From assembly GCA_030656615.1 (NCBI GenBank), contig JAUSOY010000083.1, forward strand, positions 122,966 through 172,521: a stretch of DNA of 49,556 bases, in the 5' to 3' direction. Below, one piece after another: positions 17,947 to 28,589 of the stretch. Made by a program: the position numbers and the translations under genes. Every line of letters begins with the position of its first letter. Position 1 is the first letter of the stretch. This DNA comes from Bacteroidales bacterium (GTDB lineage: Bacteria; Bacteroidota; Bacteroidia; Bacteroidales; TTA-H9). The notes beneath the pieces were generated by a model, which was given only the letters and a program-made list of their open reading frames with translations, was not told the origin of the DNA and searched no databases.

Positions 17947-18237
17947 ATGGAAATCATTCTGAAGCCGGTAATTACCGAAAAAATGACGGGAATCAGCGAA
18001 AAGCTGAACCGCTACGGTTTTATCGTCAATCGCAGATGCAATAAACTGCAGATTAAACAGGCCATCAAAGATCTGTACGGCGTTGAACCCGTATCTGTTA
18101 ATACGATGATCTGTCCCGGCAAAAACAAAACTCGCCATACCAAATCTGGATTCATTGCTGGCCGTACCGGTGCCGTTAAAAAGGCCATCGTAACGTTAGC
18201 AAAAGGTGATAGTATTGATTTTTACAGCAATATCTAA
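17947..18237 (+). CDS. rplW: 50S ribosomal protein L23
   Basis: Exit-tunnel rim protein, docking site for SRP and trigger factor. The 96-aa product begins MEIILKPVITEKMTGI, the typical L23 start, and has NKLQIKQAIKDLYGVEPVSV. Position between rplD and rplB is the standard S10 order; only 4 bp separate it from rplB. Confidence 0.97.
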   Translation: MEIILKPVITEKMTGISEKLNRYGFIVNRRCNKLQIKQAIKDLYGVEPVSVNTMICPGKNKTRHTKSGFIAGRTGAVKKAIVTLAKGDSIDFYSNI

Positions 18238-18241
18238 GTAA

Positions 18242-19066
18242 ATGGCTTTAAAGAAATATAAACCCGTAACTTCGAGTCAACGCTTCAAAGTAGCAAGCAC
18301 GTTTGACGAGATTACCACCAACACCCCCGAGAAGAGCCTCATGGCTCCCGTAAGGAAGAGCGGTGGCCGTAACAACGAAGGCAAAATGACCATTCGTTAT
18401 ATCGGCGGTGGTCACAAGCGTATGTACAGGATTATCGATTTCAGGCGCGATAAAGAGAATATACCCGCTACTGTTAAGAGTATCGAGTATGATCCCAATC
18501 GTTCAGCCCGTATCGCCCTTCTCAATTACGCTGATGGTGAAAAAAGATATATCATCGCACCCAATGGCCTACAAGTAGGACAGACGGTAGAATCAGGACG
18601 CGTCGTTGCTCCGGAAGTTGGCAACAGCATGTACCTGAGCGAAATCCCTTTAGGATCGGTGATTCATAATATCGAACTGCGTCCAGGACAGGGTGCTAAA
18701 ATGGCCCGTTCGGCCGGTACTTACGCCCAGTTACTATCGCGTGATGGAAAATTCGCAATCCTGAAATTACCATCAAGCGAAACACGCATGATCCTCTTAA
18801 CCTGCAAAGCTACCATCGGTATGGCCAGCAATCCTGATCACTCTCTTGAAGTATCAGGCAAAGCCGGACGTTCACGCTGGTTAGGTCGCAGACCCCGCAC
18901 CCGCGGTGTAGCAATGAACCCGGTTGATCACCCCATGGGTGGTGGAGAAGGACGTTCATCAGGCGGACACCCACGGTCACGTAAAGGATTACCTTCAAAA
19001 GGATACAAAACACGTTATCCTAAAAAGGCGTCCAGTAAATATATCATCGAGAAAAGAAAGAAGTAA
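18242..19066 (+). CDS. rplB: 50S ribosomal protein L2
   Basis: Conserved large-subunit protein near the peptidyl transferase centre, needed for subunit joining. At 274 aa it is full length. Motifs include the RNA-binding [15 protein letters not shown] and the C-terminal block with [20 protein letters not shown]; the His in DHPMGGGEG matches the residue important for activity (E. coli H229). It starts 4 bp after rplW. Confidence 0.98.
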   Translation: MALKKYKPVTSSQRFKVASTFDEITTNTPEKSLMAPVRKSGGRNNEGKMTIRYIGGGHKRMYRIIDFRRDKENIPATVKSIEYDPNRSARIALLNYADGEKRYIIAPNGLQVGQTVESGRVVAPEVGNSMYLSEIPLGSVIHNIELRPGQGAKMARSAGTYAQLLSRDGKFAILKLPSSETRMILLTCKATIGMASNPDHSLEVSGKAGRSRWLGRRPRTRGVAMNPVDHPMGGGEGRSSGGHPRSRKGLPSKGYKTRYPKKASSKYIIEKRKK

Positions 19067-19089
19067 ACCATCATTAACAGCCAAGCACA

Positions 19090-19362
19090 ATGAGTCGTTC
19101 GCTTAAAAAAGGACCATACATCCACTTCAAGCTTGAAAAGAAAGTTCTGGAAATGATTGAGTCGAAGAAAAAGGCCGTAATCAAAACATGGTCGCGTGCC
19201 TCGATGATATCACCGGATTTCGTAGGTCAAACCATTGCAGTTCATAACGGCAATAAATTCATCCCTGTATATGTAACCGAAAATATGGTTGGTCATAAAC
19301 TCGGAGAATTTGCACCCACCCGTACATTCCGTGGTCATGCCGGTAATAAAGGCAAAAAATAA
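19090..19362 (+). CDS. rpsS: 30S ribosomal protein S19
   Basis: Head protein that forms a complex with S13 and touches A-site tRNA. The 90-aa product has [39 protein letters not shown] and the C-terminal [14 protein letters not shown]. Gene order rplB-rpsS-rplV is conserved. Confidence 0.98.
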   Translation: MSRSLKKGPYIHFKLEKKVLEMIESKKKAVIKTWSRASMISPDFVGQTIAVHNGNKFIPVYVTENMVGHKLGEFAPTRTFRGHAGNKGKK

Positions 19363-19373
19363 TATTACAAGTA

Positions 19374-19802
19374 ATGGGATCAAGAAAACATAATAGCGCT
19401 GAAGCCCGTAAGGAAGCTAGAAAATCTGTTTACTCTGCCACACTGAGAAACTGTCCTACCTCACCACGCAAAATGCGTTTGGTAGCTGATATGATTCGCG
19501 GAATGGATGTAGAGCGCGGTCTTCAAGTCTTAAAACTATCCCCTAAGGAAGCAGCCGGAAGGGTATATAAACTCCTCGCTTCAGCCATTGCCAATTGGCA
19601 GGTGAAAAACGAAGGCAGCCGCGTGGAAGATGCCAGTTTGTTTATCAAGGAAATTAGTGTTGATGGTGGTCGTATGCTTAAACGCTTATCGACTGCACCA
19701 CAGGGTAGAGCTTACCGCGTACGCAAACGCTCTAACCATGTCACGCTAATCTTGGGCAGCAGGCCTCAGAACGAAGTAATTACCAACCATGATAATCAAT
19801 AA
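19374..19802 (+). CDS. rplV: 50S ribosomal protein L22
   Basis: Its beta-hairpin lines the exit tunnel near the macrolide site. The 142-aa product is longer than E. coli L22 (110), with an N-terminal extension of about 20 aa rich in Ala/Arg/Lys and a short tail. The core carries [15 protein letters not shown] and the hairpin [19 protein letters not shown]. It lies 11 bp after rpsS and 15 bp before rpsC. Confidence 0.97.
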   Translation: MGSRKHNSAEARKEARKSVYSATLRNCPTSPRKMRLVADMIRGMDVERGLQVLKLSPKEAAGRVYKLLASAIANWQVKNEGSRVEDASLFIKEISVDGGRMLKRLSTAPQGRAYRVRKRSNHVTLILGSRPQNEVITNHDNQ

Positions 19803-19817
19803 ATATCTGTAAACTGA

Positions 19818-20549
19818 ATGGGACAGAAAACGAATCCGATTAGCCTTAGGCTAGGAATCATCAAGGGTTGGGATTCCAACTGGTACGGCGGACGCAATTT
19901 CGACCAGAAACTGATTGAAGATTTTCAAATTCGCAAGTATTTGAATGCACGCCTGTCAAAAGCAGGGATCTCTAAGATCGTTATTGAACGTACCCTGAAG
20001 CTTGTAACCGTTACTATCAACACTGCTCGCCCCGGAATTATCATCGGAAAAGGCGGCCAGGAGGTAGACAAACTTAAGGAAGAACTCAAGAAGATTACCA
20101 ATAAAGAAGTTCAGATTAATATCAGCGAAACAAAACGCCCTGAACTTGATGCCGTATTGGTAGCCAGTACTATTGCCCGGCAGATTGAAGGACGTATATC
20201 GTACCGCCGCGCTATGAAAACTGCAATTTCCTCATCAATCCGCATGGGTGCTGAAGGAATTAAGGTTTTAGTAAGCGGTCGATTGGCAGGAGCGGAAATC
20301 GCACGTCGCGAGCAGGCTAAAGAAGGCCGCATCCCCCTGCATACCCTCAGGGCCGATATTGACTACGCCCGTGATGAAGCTCATACTACTTATGGCCGTA
20401 TCGGCATAAAAGTATGGATTTGCAAAGGCGAGATATACGGAAAACCTGAACTCGTACCTGTATCCGGTAGTGCTCCCAAAACCCAGAAACCAATGGGTGG
20501 CGGTGGTGGTAACCGCAACAACAGGTCACGTGGAAGGGGCAGAAAATAA
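19818..20549 (+). CDS. rpsC: 30S ribosomal protein S3
   Basis: Forms the mRNA entry pore with S4 and S5. The 243-aa product has [20 protein letters not shown], a KH-type segment [20 protein letters not shown] and the C-terminal domain with [18 protein letters not shown] Gly/Asn/Arg-rich tail from about residue 223 explains the extra length over E. coli (233). Confidence 0.98.
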   Translation: MGQKTNPISLRLGIIKGWDSNWYGGRNFDQKLIEDFQIRKYLNARLSKAGISKIVIERTLKLVTVTINTARPGIIIGKGGQEVDKLKEELKKITNKEVQINISETKRPELDAVLVASTIARQIEGRISYRRAMKTAISSSIRMGAEGIKVLVSGRLAGAEIARREQAKEGRIPLHTLRADIDYARDEAHTTYGRIGIKVWICKGEIYGKPELVPVSGSAPKTQKPMGGGGGNRNNRSRGRGRK

Positions 20550-20581
20550 TAAAATAGTAAACGTAAAATTGTTAATATACA

Positions 20582-21010
20582 ATGTTACAGCCTAAAAAAA
20601 CCAAATACAGAAGGCAGCAGAAGGGCCGGATGAAAGGGAACAGCTACCGCGGTCATGAGATTGCCTTCGGTTCGTTCGCTCTCAAAACCCTTGAGAATGC
20701 CTGGATCACAGGTCGTCAAATCGAGGCTGCCCGTCAGGCCCTTACTCGTTTCATGAAACGTGAAGGTCAGATATGGATTCGAATTTTTCCCGATAAGCCC
20801 GTAACCAAGAAGCCCGCTGAAGTACGTATGGGTAAAGGTAAAGGTGCTCCCGAATATTTCGTGGCGCCCATAACCCCCGGACGTATTATCTTCGAAGCCG
20901 AAGGTGTACCCCTGGAAGTAGCCAAAGAAGCTATGCGCTTAGCAGCTCAAAAACTCCCCGTAGCTACGAAATTCGTTGTAAGAAGAGATTACGTTGAAGA
21001 TAATTCATAA
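20582..21010 (+). CDS. rplP: 50S ribosomal protein L16
   Basis: Late-assembling protein that helps place A-site tRNA. The 142-aa product begins [20 protein letters not shown] and has [19 protein letters not shown] and [17 protein letters not shown], the family hallmark. Standard position between rpsC and rpmC. Confidence 0.98.
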   Translation: MLQPKKTKYRRQQKGRMKGNSYRGHEIAFGSFALKTLENAWITGRQIEAARQALTRFMKREGQIWIRIFPDKPVTKKPAEVRMGKGKGAPEYFVAPITPGRIIFEAEGVPLEVAKEAMRLAAQKLPVATKFVVRRDYVEDNS

Positions 21011-21019
21011 TCCTAGAGC

Positions 21020-21229
21020 ATGAAACAGCAAGTTATCAGAGAACTTTCAACGAATGATCTTCTTGAAAGACTCGAAGAGGAAAAGAAACAGTTTACTCGT
21101 GTAAAGTTGAACCATGCCGTTTCTCCTCTTGAAAACCCTCATACCATTACCGAAGCCAGGCATAGCATTGCCCGTATTCATACTGAACTGAGGAAAAGGG
21201 AATTAGATGAAAATAATAAGCAAAAATAA
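21020..21229 (+). CDS. rpmC: 50S ribosomal protein L29
   Basis: Small helical protein at the exit tunnel next to L23. The 69-aa product is a two-helix sequence with [20 protein letters not shown] and [20 protein letters not shown]. Its stop is 4 bp before the chosen rpsQ start. Confidence 0.95.
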   Translation: MKQQVIRELSTNDLLERLEEEKKQFTRVKLNHAVSPLENPHTITEARHSIARIHTELRKRELDENNKQK

Positions 21230-21233
21230 TACG

Positions 21234-21491
21234 ATGGAGACCAGGAACTTACGCAAGGAAAAGATTGGCGTAGTTGTTAGCGACAAGATGGAGAAATCCA
21301 TCGTAGTCATGGTAGAACGTAAGGTTATGCACCCCAAGTACGGAAAGTTTGTGAAGAAATCTTCCAAATTTACAGCCCATGACGAGCAAAACGAGTGCCA
21401 TGCAGGCGATACCGTGCGTATTGCCGAAACTCGGCCCTTAAGTAAAAATAAGTGCTGGAGATTAGTTGAAATCATTGAAAGAGCTAAGTAA
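21234..21491 (+). CDS. rpsQ: 30S ribosomal protein S17
   Basis: Primary 16S rRNA binder with an OB fold. The 85-aa product starts [20 protein letters not shown] and has [19 protein letters not shown]. The frame is open 9 codons further upstream to an ATG at 21207 inside rpmC, but the second ATG (21234-21236) gives the family N-terminus and a normal 4-bp gap to rpmC. Confidence 0.97.
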   Translation: METRNLRKEKIGVVVSDKMEKSIVVMVERKVMHPKYGKFVKKSSKFTAHDEQNECHAGDTVRIAETRPLSKNKCWRLVEIIERAK

Positions 21492-21493
21492 TT

Positions 21494-21862
21494 ATGATAC
21501 AACAGGAAAGTAGACTGGCTGTTGCCGATAACAGTGGTGCCAAGGAGGTTCTCTGTATCAGGGTTCTTGGCGGTACACGCAAAAAGTATGCATCGGTGGG
21601 TGATCGTATCATCGTAACCGTAAAAAATGCACTCTCATCAGGAAACGTTAAAAAAGGTACCGTCGCAAAAGCCGTGGTTGTTAGAACCAAAAAGGAAATG
21701 CGCCGCGCCGACGGTTCCTATATCCGCTTCGATGACAATGCAGTGGTATTGTTGAATACCGCTGGCGAAATGATGGGAACCCGTATTTTCGGTCCCGTTG
21801 CCCGCGAACTTCGTGAGAAGCAATTTATGAAAATCGTTTCACTTGCACCCGAAGTGTTATAA
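21494..21862 (+). CDS. rplN: 50S ribosomal protein L14
   Basis: Sits at the subunit interface and takes part in bridges B5/B8. The 122-aa product starts [20 protein letters not shown] and contains [20 protein letters not shown] and [14 protein letters not shown]. Begins 2 bp after rpsQ. Confidence 0.98.
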   Translation: MIQQESRLAVADNSGAKEVLCIRVLGGTRKKYASVGDRIIVTVKNALSSGNVKKGTVAKAVVVRTKKEMRRADGSYIRFDDNAVVLLNTAGEMMGTRIFGPVARELREKQFMKIVSLAPEVL

Positions 21863-21882
21863 CCTCAAAACCCTAAAACAAA

Positions 21883-22206
21883 ATGAACGCAAAACTTCAT
21901 GTAAAAAAAGGTGATACCGTAGTGGTGATTGCCGGCGATTCAAGGGGTCAGCAAGGAAAAGTCCTCGAGGTGATCGTGGATAAGAACCGTGCTATCGTTG
22001 AAGGTGTTAATATGGTATCAAAACATACCAAACCCAATGCGAAACACCCCCAGGGTGGCATCATTAAACAGGAAGCCTCCATCCACATTTCCAATCTTAA
22101 GGTTGTTGATGGAACAGGAAAACCTACCCGTATTGGCCGTAAAATTGACGCCAAAACCGATAAGTTAGTCAGGTATTCAAAAAAATCAGGGGAGGCCATT
22201 AAATAA
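21883..22206 (+). CDS. rplX: 50S ribosomal protein L24
   Basis: Assembly initiator that binds the 5' end of 23S rRNA; contains a KOW motif ([20 protein letters not shown], residues about 9-28). The 107-aa product matches E. coli (104). Its stop codon shares one base with the rplE ATG (TAATG), which suggests coupled translation. Confidence 0.97.
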   Translation: MNAKLHVKKGDTVVVIAGDSRGQQGKVLEVIVDKNRAIVEGVNMVSKHTKPNAKHPQGGIIKQEASIHISNLKVVDGTGKPTRIGRKIDAKTDKLVRYSKKSGEAIK

Positions 22207-22760
22207 TGAACTACATACCACGCCTTAAAGAAAAATATACCAAGGAAATCATTCCTGCTCTTACCGAGGAGTTTAAATACACCACTGTAATGCAGGTTCC
22301 GAAGCTGACGAAAATAGCAGTTAATCAAGGACTTGGTGATGCTATCGCCGATAAAAAACTTATCGATGTTGGTATTGATGAAATGACCCAAATTACCGGT
22401 CAGAAAGCCGTTGCAACTAAATCCAAAAAGGATATCTCCAATTTCAAATTACGTCGCCAGATGCCAATTGGCGTACGTGTTACCCTCCGTGGTGAGCGCA
22501 TGTACGAATTTCTCGACAGACTTATCGCTGTAGCTGTACCCCGTGTACGTGACTTCCGCGGTATTAACGATAAAGGCTTCGATGGTCGTGGTAATTATAC
22601 CTTCGGTGTTACCGAACAGATTATCTTCCCCGAAATTAATATTGACAAGATCAATAAAATTCAGGGTATGGATATCACTTTCGTAACTACGGCACCTACC
22701 GACAAAGAAGCCCATGCGCTTTTGAAACAGTTCGGATTTCCTTTTAAAAACCAAAAATAA
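22206..22760 (+). CDS. rplE: 50S ribosomal protein L5
   Basis: Binds 5S rRNA and contacts P-site tRNA and S13. The 184-aa product has [17 protein letters not shown], the [19 protein letters not shown] region and [20 protein letters not shown]. Overlaps rplX by 1 nt. A few residues longer than E. coli L5 (179). Confidence 0.98.
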   Translation: MNYIPRLKEKYTKEIIPALTEEFKYTTVMQVPKLTKIAVNQGLGDAIADKKLIDVGIDEMTQITGQKAVATKSKKDISNFKLRRQMPIGVRVTLRGERMYEFLDRLIAVAVPRVRDFRGINDKGFDGRGNYTFGVTEQIIFPEINIDKINKIQGMDITFVTTAPTDKEAHALLKQFGFPFKNQK

Positions 22761-22769
22761 TTCGGTGTT

Positions 22770-23039
22770 ATGGCAAAAGAATCAATGAAAGCCAGGGAAG
22801 TTAAAAGGCGTAAGCTCGTTGAAAAATATGCGGCAAAGCGTGCAGCCCTGAAAGAAGCTGGTGATATGATCGGCCTTCAGAAGCTACCCCGCAATGCATC
22901 ACCGGTACGTTTGCACAATCGTTGCAAAATATCCGGTCGCCCAAAAGGATACATGCGTACCTTCGGTCTCTCGCGTATCAACTTCAGGGAAATGGCATCG
23001 AACGGACTAATCCCCGGTGTAAGAAAAGCAAGTTGGTAA
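22770..23039 (+). CDS. rpsN: 30S ribosomal protein S14, zinc-free type
   Basis: Late-binding head protein. The 89-aa product has the C-terminal S14 block [20 protein letters not shown] and ends [11 protein letters not shown]. Only one Cys is present, so the four-Cys zinc ribbon of the short S14 type is missing: this is the long, zinc-independent form, slightly shorter than E. coli (101). Confidence 0.97.
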   Translation: MAKESMKAREVKRRKLVEKYAAKRAALKEAGDMIGLQKLPRNASPVRLHNRCKISGRPKGYMRTFGLSRINFREMASNGLIPGVRKASW

Positions 23040-23067
23040 TAATAGAAATTAATAATCATCAAACAAT

Positions 23068-23466
23068 ATGGTAACCGATCCTATTGCAGATTATCTGACC
23101 CGTATAAGGAATGCCATCATGGCAAACCATCGTATCGTTGAAGTGCCTGCTTCTAACATGAAGAAGAGCATTACAAAAATACTATTCGATATGGGTTATA
23201 TCCTCAATTATAAATTCGAGGATGAAACTGCCCCTGGAAGCATCAAAATCGCACTGAAATACCATCCGGTAACTAAAACAAGTGCTATCCGTACAGTTGA
23301 TAGGGTAAGTACCCCAGGGCTGCGCAGATATGTAAAGTCAACCGAGCTTCCCCGGGTTCTTAACGGTCTTGGCATAGCCATCCTCTCTACATCACAGGGG
23401 TTAATGACCGATAAAGAAGCCCGAAAATTAAAGGTTGGCGGCGAAGTTATTTGTTACATCAGTTAA
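23068..23466 (+). CDS. rpsH: 30S ribosomal protein S8
   Basis: Binds the central 16S domain and, in many bacteria, represses the spc operon. The 132-aa product starts [20 protein letters not shown] and ends with [20 protein letters not shown] followed by VICYIS, as usual for S8. No S8-like repressor site was identified near rplE. Confidence 0.98.
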   Translation: MVTDPIADYLTRIRNAIMANHRIVEVPASNMKKSITKILFDMGYILNYKFEDETAPGSIKIALKYHPVTKTSAIRTVDRVSTPGLRRYVKSTELPRVLNGLGIAILSTSQGLMTDKEARKLKVGGEVICYIS

Positions 23467-23485
23467 TTGAAGGAGACTATTACAA

Positions 23486-24046
23486 ATGTCAAGGATAGGT
23501 AAAAAACCCATTGTCATTCCAGCCGGTACACAGGTTACTGTATCACCCGAAAACGTGGTGACCACTACAGGACCTCTGGGTACTCTTACCCAGGCCGTGG
23601 ATCCGAAACTGGAATTGAAAATTGAGGGCGTTGAGCTTCAAGTAATTAATAATCAGGTAAATGATAATGATGCCAACTCAAAGCATGGTCTGTACCGTTC
23701 GCTTTTAGCTAACATGATTACTGGTGTGAGCGAGGGTTTTACCATCGTTCAGGAACTGGTTGGTGTTGGTTATAAAGCAGTGGCTACTGAGCAGGTTCTT
23801 GAGCTTTCACTTGGTTTTTCGCATAGCCTCTTTATTGATTTGGCTCCCGAAATCAAGGTGGAAACGATTACTGAAAGAGGTAAAAACCCCACCATCATTC
23901 TCAAATCCCACGATAAGCAACTCCTGGGAATGGTAGCATCAAAAATCCGTTCCTACCGCAAACCAGAGCCCTATAAAGGCAAAGGTATTCGCTTTAAAGG
24001 CGAAATTGTCAGGAGAAAAGCCGGTAAGACCGCTTCATCGAAGTAA
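23486..24046 (+). CDS. rplF: 50S ribosomal protein L6
   Basis: Two-fold repeated protein near the factor-binding site. The 186-aa product has [23 protein letters not shown] and [19 protein letters not shown]. Unusually for this genome, a purine-rich GAAGGAGA (23469-23476) lies about 9 nt before the ATG and may act as a Shine-Dalgarno sequence. The tail is about 9 aa longer than in E. coli. Confidence 0.98.
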   Translation: MSRIGKKPIVIPAGTQVTVSPENVVTTTGPLGTLTQAVDPKLELKIEGVELQVINNQVNDNDANSKHGLYRSLLANMITGVSEGFTIVQELVGVGYKAVATEQVLELSLGFSHSLFIDLAPEIKVETITERGKNPTIILKSHDKQLLGMVASKIRSYRKPEPYKGKGIRFKGEIVRRKAGKTASSK

Positions 24047-24068
24047 TAAAATTAAAATTATTTGCAGA

Positions 24069-24431
24069 ATGGCAATTAAGAGTAGAAAGGATAAAAGGCG
24101 TTATAAAATCAAACTGAGAATTCGCAAGAAAATCAGTGGTACTTCTGAGCGTCCCCGTTTAACGGTATTCAGAAGTAATAAAGAAATTTACGCCCAGATT
24201 GTTGATGACCTTACAGGCAAAACTATTGTCGGTTCTTCATCAATGATAAAAGAAATAGCTGCCGAAAAGCTAACTAAATCAGAGAAAGCCAAATTAGTGG
24301 GTAAAACCCTCGCCGCGAAGGCAATCGAAGCAGGAGTTAATGCCGTTGTATTCGATAGAAATGGCTATCTTTACCACGGCAGAGTTAAAGCTTTAGCCGA
24401 GGCTGTCAGAGAAGGTGGACTCAAATTCTAA
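24069..24431 (+). CDS. rplR: 50S ribosomal protein L18
   Basis: 5S rRNA-binding protein of the central protuberance. The 120-aa product starts [20 protein letters not shown] and has [20 protein letters not shown] and [20 protein letters not shown]. The frame is open upstream into the end of rplF, but the internal ATG at 24069-24071 gives the family start and a 22-bp gap to rplF. Confidence 0.97.
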   Translation: MAIKSRKDKRRYKIKLRIRKKISGTSERPRLTVFRSNKEIYAQIVDDLTGKTIVGSSSMIKEIAAEKLTKSEKAKLVGKTLAAKAIEAGVNAVVFDRNGYLYHGRVKALAEAVREGGLKF

Positions 24432-24439
24432 ATCAGGAT

Positions 24440-24958
24440 ATGACAAACGCGAATATTAAAAGAGTTAAATCGAGCGAGATCGAATTCAAAGACAGGCTCG
24501 TTAGCATAAACAGGGTAACCAAGGTTACCAAAGGTGGACGTACGTTTAGTTTCTCGGCCATCGTTGTTATTGGCAATGAAAATGGTGTTGTAGGATTCGG
24601 ACTTGGTAAATCCAAGGAAGTAACCTCTGCCATCGCCAAAGGCATTGATGATGCTAAGAAAAGTCTCATTAAGGTTCCTATTCATAAAGGTACCATTCCT
24701 CACGAACAGTTAGGCAAATATAGCGGAGCCCTTGTATTCCTGAAACCAGCTGCCCCCGGTACTGGAGTTATTGCAGGTGGTGCTATGCGCGCAGTTCTTG
24801 AAAGTGTTGGAATTAAAGACGTACTGGCCAAATCAAAAGGCTCGTCCAATCCTCACAGTGTAGTGAAAGCTACAATTAACGCACTCACCCAGCTCCGCGA
24901 TCCTTTTACTATCGCTCAGCTCAGAGGTGTAGATATTGAAACGGTATTCAACGGATAA
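24440..24958 (+). CDS. rpsE: 30S ribosomal protein S5
   Basis: Lies at the mRNA entry channel and affects decoding accuracy. The 172-aa product has the dsRNA-binding-like N-domain [19 protein letters not shown] and the C-domain [19 protein letters not shown]. Positions linked to spectinomycin sensitivity lie in the first loop and look ordinary. Confidence 0.98.
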   Translation: MTNANIKRVKSSEIEFKDRLVSINRVTKVTKGGRTFSFSAIVVIGNENGVVGFGLGKSKEVTSAIAKGIDDAKKSLIKVPIHKGTIPHEQLGKYSGALVFLKPAAPGTGVIAGGAMRAVLESVGIKDVLAKSKGSSNPHSVVKATINALTQLRDPFTIAQLRGVDIETVFNG

Positions 24959-24971
24959 AATACGACCAGAG

Positions 24972-25151
24972 ATGAAAAAAATCAGGATCAAACAGATTAA
25001 AAGTAAGATTGGCTGTCCTGACCGCCAGAAAAGGACACTCACCGCACTGGGACTCGGTCGTATCAGTAAGTCGAATGAAATGGAAGCTACTCCTCAGGTT
25101 TTGGGGATGGTAGCCAAGGTTCAGCACCTAATTTCAGTAGAAGAAATTTAA
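24972..25151 (+). CDS. rpmD: 50S ribosomal protein L30
   Basis: Small large-subunit protein. The 59-aa product [20 protein letters not shown]... is exactly the E. coli length. A longer frame from 24936 inside rpsE is rejected in favour of ATG 24972-24974. L30 is missing in some bacteria; here it keeps its place between rpsE and rplO. Confidence 0.95.
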   Translation: MKKIRIKQIKSKIGCPDRQKRTLTALGLGRISKSNEMEATPQVLGMVAKVQHLISVEEI

Positions 25152-25182
25152 TAAGGTATTAACAATATTAAGTTCACAAACA

Positions 25183-25629
25183 ATGGATTTAACCAATCTC
25201 ACACCCGCTGAGGGTTCTATCAAGGCTTGTAAACGTATAGGCCGTGGTCAGGGATCCGGTAGAGGTGGCACTTCTACCCGCGGTCATAAAGGCGCCGGCT
25301 CACGCTCAGGATACTCTCATAAGAGAGGTTTCGAAGGCGGACAGATGCCACTTTACAGGCGTGTACCCAAAGGTGGTTTCAAAAATATTAACCGTGTAGA
25401 ATACACCGGAATTAATTTAGATGTGCTTCAGCACCTTGCTGAAACTAAGGGCATTACGACTTTTGATCATGTTACTTTTGTAAATAATGGTCTGATCTCG
25501 AAGAATGACATCGTGAAAATTCTCGGACGTGGTAAACTTACTGCTAAAATCGACATTCAGGCTCACGCTTTTACTGCTACCGCACAGAAAGCGATTGAAG
25601 AACTTGGTGGCGTAGCATCAAAAATCTGA
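25183..25629 (+). CDS. rplO: 50S ribosomal protein L15
   Basis: Late assembly protein that spans several 23S domains. The 148-aa product has [20 protein letters not shown], the Gly/Arg-rich extension [20 protein letters not shown] and a C-terminal [18 protein letters not shown] globular part. 7 bp before secY. Confidence 0.98.
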   Translation: MDLTNLTPAEGSIKACKRIGRGQGSGRGGTSTRGHKGAGSRSGYSHKRGFEGGQMPLYRRVPKGGFKNINRVEYTGINLDVLQHLAETKGITTFDHVTFVNNGLISKNDIVKILGRGKLTAKIDIQAHAFTATAQKAIEELGGVASKI

Positions 25630-25636
25630 TATTTAA

Positions 25637-26992
25637 ATGGAACGGATATTTCAGACTATACGCAATATTTACAAAATTGAGGATCTCCGTAAAAGGATAT
25701 TTTATACCATTGGTATAATTCTCATCTATCGCCTCGGTTCGTACATCGTACTTCCAGGTATAGATGCCACTAAACTCGATGCATTACATCAACAATCACA
25801 GGATGGTCTTCTTGGTTTGTTGAATATGTTCTCAGGTGGTGCCTTTTCAAATGCCTCTATTTTTGCGCTGGGTATCATGCCTTACATCTCTGCATCCATT
25901 GTGATACAGTTGCTGGGCATGGCTATTCCTTACTTCCAGAAACTTCAGAAAGAAGGTGAAAGTGGCCGTAAAAAACTTAATCAAATTACGCGTTACCTAA
26001 CCATCATTGTTACCGCCATGCAGGCCCCGGCTTACATTGCCAATGTTATATCTCAACTTCCTCCCGAAGCGATAACTCCCTTTGATTCCACAATGCTTTC
26101 ACCCTCATTATTCTTTTGGGTATCTAGTGTAATTATTCTGGTTTCGGGTACTATGTTTGTGATGTGGCTTGGTGAACGTATTACCGATAAAGGACTTGGA
26201 AACGGTATATCCCTCATCATTATGATAGGTATTATAGCCCGTCTGCCTTTTGCTTTATTCGGAGAGTTTGTCTCCCGTATGGAACAAAAAGGAGGTGGTC
26301 TGGTGTTTTTCGTTCTCGAAATCGCCATTCTTATCGGAGTGATACTTATAACAATACTTCTGGTACAAGGTACCCGACGTATTCCTGTACAATATGCTAA
26401 ACGCATTGTTGGAAACAAGCAATATGGTGGTGTTCGTCAATACATTCCTCTCAAGGTGAATGCAGCTGGCGTTATGCCCATCATTTTCGCTCAGGCCATC
26501 ATGTTCCTGCCTTTAACCGTTGCCGGCTTTACCCGTTCCGAAAGCCTCTCGGGTTTTGCTGCAGCATTTACAGACATTAATGGTTTTTGGTATAACTTTG
26601 TGTTCGCATTGATGATTATTATTTTCACATATTTTTATACAGCCATAACGGTTAACCATAACCAAATGGCAGAAGATATGAAGAAGAACGGAGGATTTAT
26701 CCCCGGAGTAAAACCCGGTAAACGAACAGCTGATTTTATTGATACAGTGATGTCGAGGATAACACTTCCTGGTTCTATGTTCCTTGCGTTTGTAGCCATA
26801 TTGCCTGCGCTGGTATCATTATTGGGTGTAAATACCCAGTTTTCCCAGTTCTACGGCGGTACTTCGCTACTAATTCTTGTAGGTGTTGTGCTTGATACCC
26901 TTCAACAGGTAGAAAGCCATCTGCTCATGCGTCATTACGATGGTTTGATGAAGACTGGCCGTATAAAGGGCCGTTCTTCAATATCCATGTAA
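25637..26992 (+). CDS. secY: Preprotein translocase subunit SecY
   Basis: Channel subunit of SecYEG, moving unfolded proteins across or into the inner membrane; it also feeds the T9SS cargo proteins to the periplasm. The 451-aa protein has about ten membrane segments, MFSGGAFSNASIFALGIMPY (plug/TM2 area), NHNQMAEDMKKNGGFIPGVK in the large cytosolic loop, and a C-terminal SHLLMRHYDGLMKTGRIKGR. Standard place after rplO. Confidence 0.98.
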   Translation: MERIFQTIRNIYKIEDLRKRIFYTIGIILIYRLGSYIVLPGIDATKLDALHQQSQDGLLGLLNMFSGGAFSNASIFALGIMPYISASIVIQLLGMAIPYFQKLQKEGESGRKKLNQITRYLTIIVTAMQAPAYIANVISQLPPEAITPFDSTMLSPSLFFWVSSVIILVSGTMFVMWLGERITDKGLGNGISLIIMIGIIARLPFALFGEFVSRMEQKGGGLVFFVLEIAILIGVILITILLVQGTRRIPVQYAKRIVGNKQYGGVRQYIPLKVNAAGVMPIIFAQAIMFLPLTVAGFTRSESLSGFAAAFTDINGFWYNFVFALMIIIFTYFYTAITVNHNQMAEDMKKNGGFIPGVKPGKRTADFIDTVMSRITLPGSMFLAFVAILPALVSLLGVNTQFSQFYGGTSLLILVGVVLDTLQQVESHLLMRHYDGLMKTGRIKGRSSISM

Positions 26993-27002
26993 TCTTTTAC
27001 GA

Positions 27003-27782
27003 ATGATCCGTTACAAGACCGAGGAAGAAATTGAACTGATCCGGCAGAGTTCTTTGCTTGTTGGAAAAACCTTGGCTGAAGTGGCCAGACATATGAAAGC
27101 GGGTGTTAAAACTAAGACCCTCGATCAAATTGCTGAAAGCTTCATCCGCGATCACAATGCCATACCCGGCTTTAAAGGGTATGGCGGATTTCCGGCTACG
27201 TTGTGCATCTCAGTAAATGAGGTGGTGGTACACGGCATACCTGGCGATTATGTGATTAAGGAAGGCGATTTGGTTTCTATAGACTGCGGTGTTATTATTG
27301 ATGGATATTATGGCGATTCGGCTTATAGTTTCATGATAGAACCCGTGGCCAAAGAGGTAAGACTTCTTGCTCAACGCACAAAGGAATCTTTGTATAAGGG
27401 CATAGAACAGGCTACCGCTGGAAACCGTCTCGGTAATGTAGGTTATGCCGTACAATCATACGTCGAAAGCTTCGGATATTCCGTGGTTCGGGACTTGGTT
27501 GGACACGGAGTAGGTCGCGATTTGCACGAGAAACCTGAGGTACCCAATTATGGACGCCAGGGAATCGGACTCAAGTTGCAGGAAAACCTGGTAATAGCCA
27601 TCGAACCAATGATTAATCTTGGAACGAGGCAAATTTTTCAGGAACGCGATGGCTGGACCATCCGCACCGCCGACCGCCGCCCCTCTGCACACTACGAACA
27701 TACAATTGTGGTACGTAAAGGAAACGCTGAGGTTTTATCTACCTTCGAATACATTGAAGACGTGATCAATAAATCAAACTGA
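27003..27782 (+). CDS. map: Methionine aminopeptidase type I
   Basis: Removes N-terminal Met from nascent proteins in the cytosol using a dinuclear metal site. The 259-aa protein has the substrate His in [11 protein letters not shown]. The five metal ligands are recognisable: two Asp in [19 protein letters not shown], His in [19 protein letters not shown], Glu in AIEPMINLG and Glu in HYEHTIVV. No extra N-terminal extension. The location secY-map-infA is shared by many bacteria. Confidence 0.97.
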   Translation: MIRYKTEEEIELIRQSSLLVGKTLAEVARHMKAGVKTKTLDQIAESFIRDHNAIPGFKGYGGFPATLCISVNEVVVHGIPGDYVIKEGDLVSIDCGVIIDGYYGDSAYSFMIEPVAKEVRLLAQRTKESLYKGIEQATAGNRLGNVGYAVQSYVESFGYSVVRDLVGHGVGRDLHEKPEVPNYGRQGIGLKLQENLVIAIEPMINLGTRQIFQERDGWTIRTADRRPSAHYEHTIVVRKGNAEVLSTFEYIEDVINKSN

Positions 27783-27786
27783 TTAT

Positions 27787-28005
27787 ATGGCAAAACAAGC
27801 TTCGATTGAACAGGACGGGACTGTAATAGAGTCATTAGGTAACGCAATGTTCAGAGTTGAACTCGAAAATGGGCATCAAATTATTGCTCATATTTCGGGA
27901 AAAATGAGAATGCATTACATTAAAATATTGCCAGGCGACAGGGTTAAAGTCGAAATGACCCCCTACGACCTGTCAAAAGGAAGAATATCATTCAGGTATA
28001 AATAA
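27787..28005 (+). CDS. infA: Translation initiation factor IF-1
   Basis: Binds the A site of the small subunit during initiation. The 72-aa OB-fold protein starts [20 protein letters not shown] and ends [11 protein letters not shown], exactly the usual length. Begins 4 bp after map. Confidence 0.97.
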   Translation: MAKQASIEQDGTVIESLGNAMFRVELENGHQIIAHISGKMRMHYIKILPGDRVKVEMTPYDLSKGRISFRYK

Positions 28006-28021
28006 CAATATACTTAGCAAC

Positions 28022-28138
28022 ATGAAAGTTAGAGCATCTGTAAAGAAAAGAACCGCCGATTGCAAGATCGTTAGAAGAAACGGAAAGATCTTTGTAATCA
28101 ACAAGAAAAACCCCAAGTATAAACAAAGGCAAGGTTAA
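28022..28138 (+). CDS. rpmJ: 50S ribosomal protein L36, zinc-free form
   Basis: Smallest large-subunit protein. Read directly from the nucleotides: a 38-codon frame beginning [20 protein letters not shown] and ending [11 protein letters not shown]. Of the C-C-C-H zinc ligands of E. coli L36 (positions 11, 14, 27, 33) only Cys14 remains (Thr11, Asn27, Tyr33), so this copy should not bind zinc. 16 bp after infA. Confidence 0.97.
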   Translation: MKVRASVKKRTADCKIVRRNGKIFVINKKNPKYKQRQG

Positions 28139-28166
28139 TCTATCCGAATTAAACTGAAAAACTGAT

Positions 28167-28547
28167 ATGGCACGTATTGCAGGTATTGATTTACCCAAAA
28201 ATAAAAGAGGAGAAGTAGGTTTAACCTACATTTTCGGCATTGGCCAGACCACTGCCAAAAGGATCCTTGCCGAAGCCGGCGTGGATGTTAATAAGAAAGT
28301 AATGGACTGGGACGATGAGGATCAAAACCGCATTCGTACCATCATTAATGACAAGTTTAAAGTGGAAGGTGCCCTACGTTCTGAAGTTCAGCTGAACATC
28401 AAGCGTTTAATGGACATCGGTTGCTATCGCGGAATCAGGCATCGTTTGGGCCTTCCCCTTCGCGGCCAGGCTACCAAGAACAACGCACGCACCCGTAAGG
28501 GTAAGAAAAAGACCGTAGCTAACAAGAAGAAAGCTGCGAAAGGCTAA
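28167..28547 (+). CDS. rpsM: 30S ribosomal protein S13
   Basis: Head protein forming intersubunit bridges with L5. The 126-aa product has [39 protein letters not shown] and the basic tail [20 protein letters not shown]. First gene of the alpha block. Confidence 0.98.
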   Translation: MARIAGIDLPKNKRGEVGLTYIFGIGQTTAKRILAEAGVDVNKKVMDWDDEDQNRIRTIINDKFKVEGALRSEVQLNIKRLMDIGCYRGIRHRLGLPLRGQATKNNARTRKGKKKTVANKKKAAKG

Positions 28548-28589
28548 GAATTAATTAAGTAAATAAACTGATAGACAATAATCAGGCTT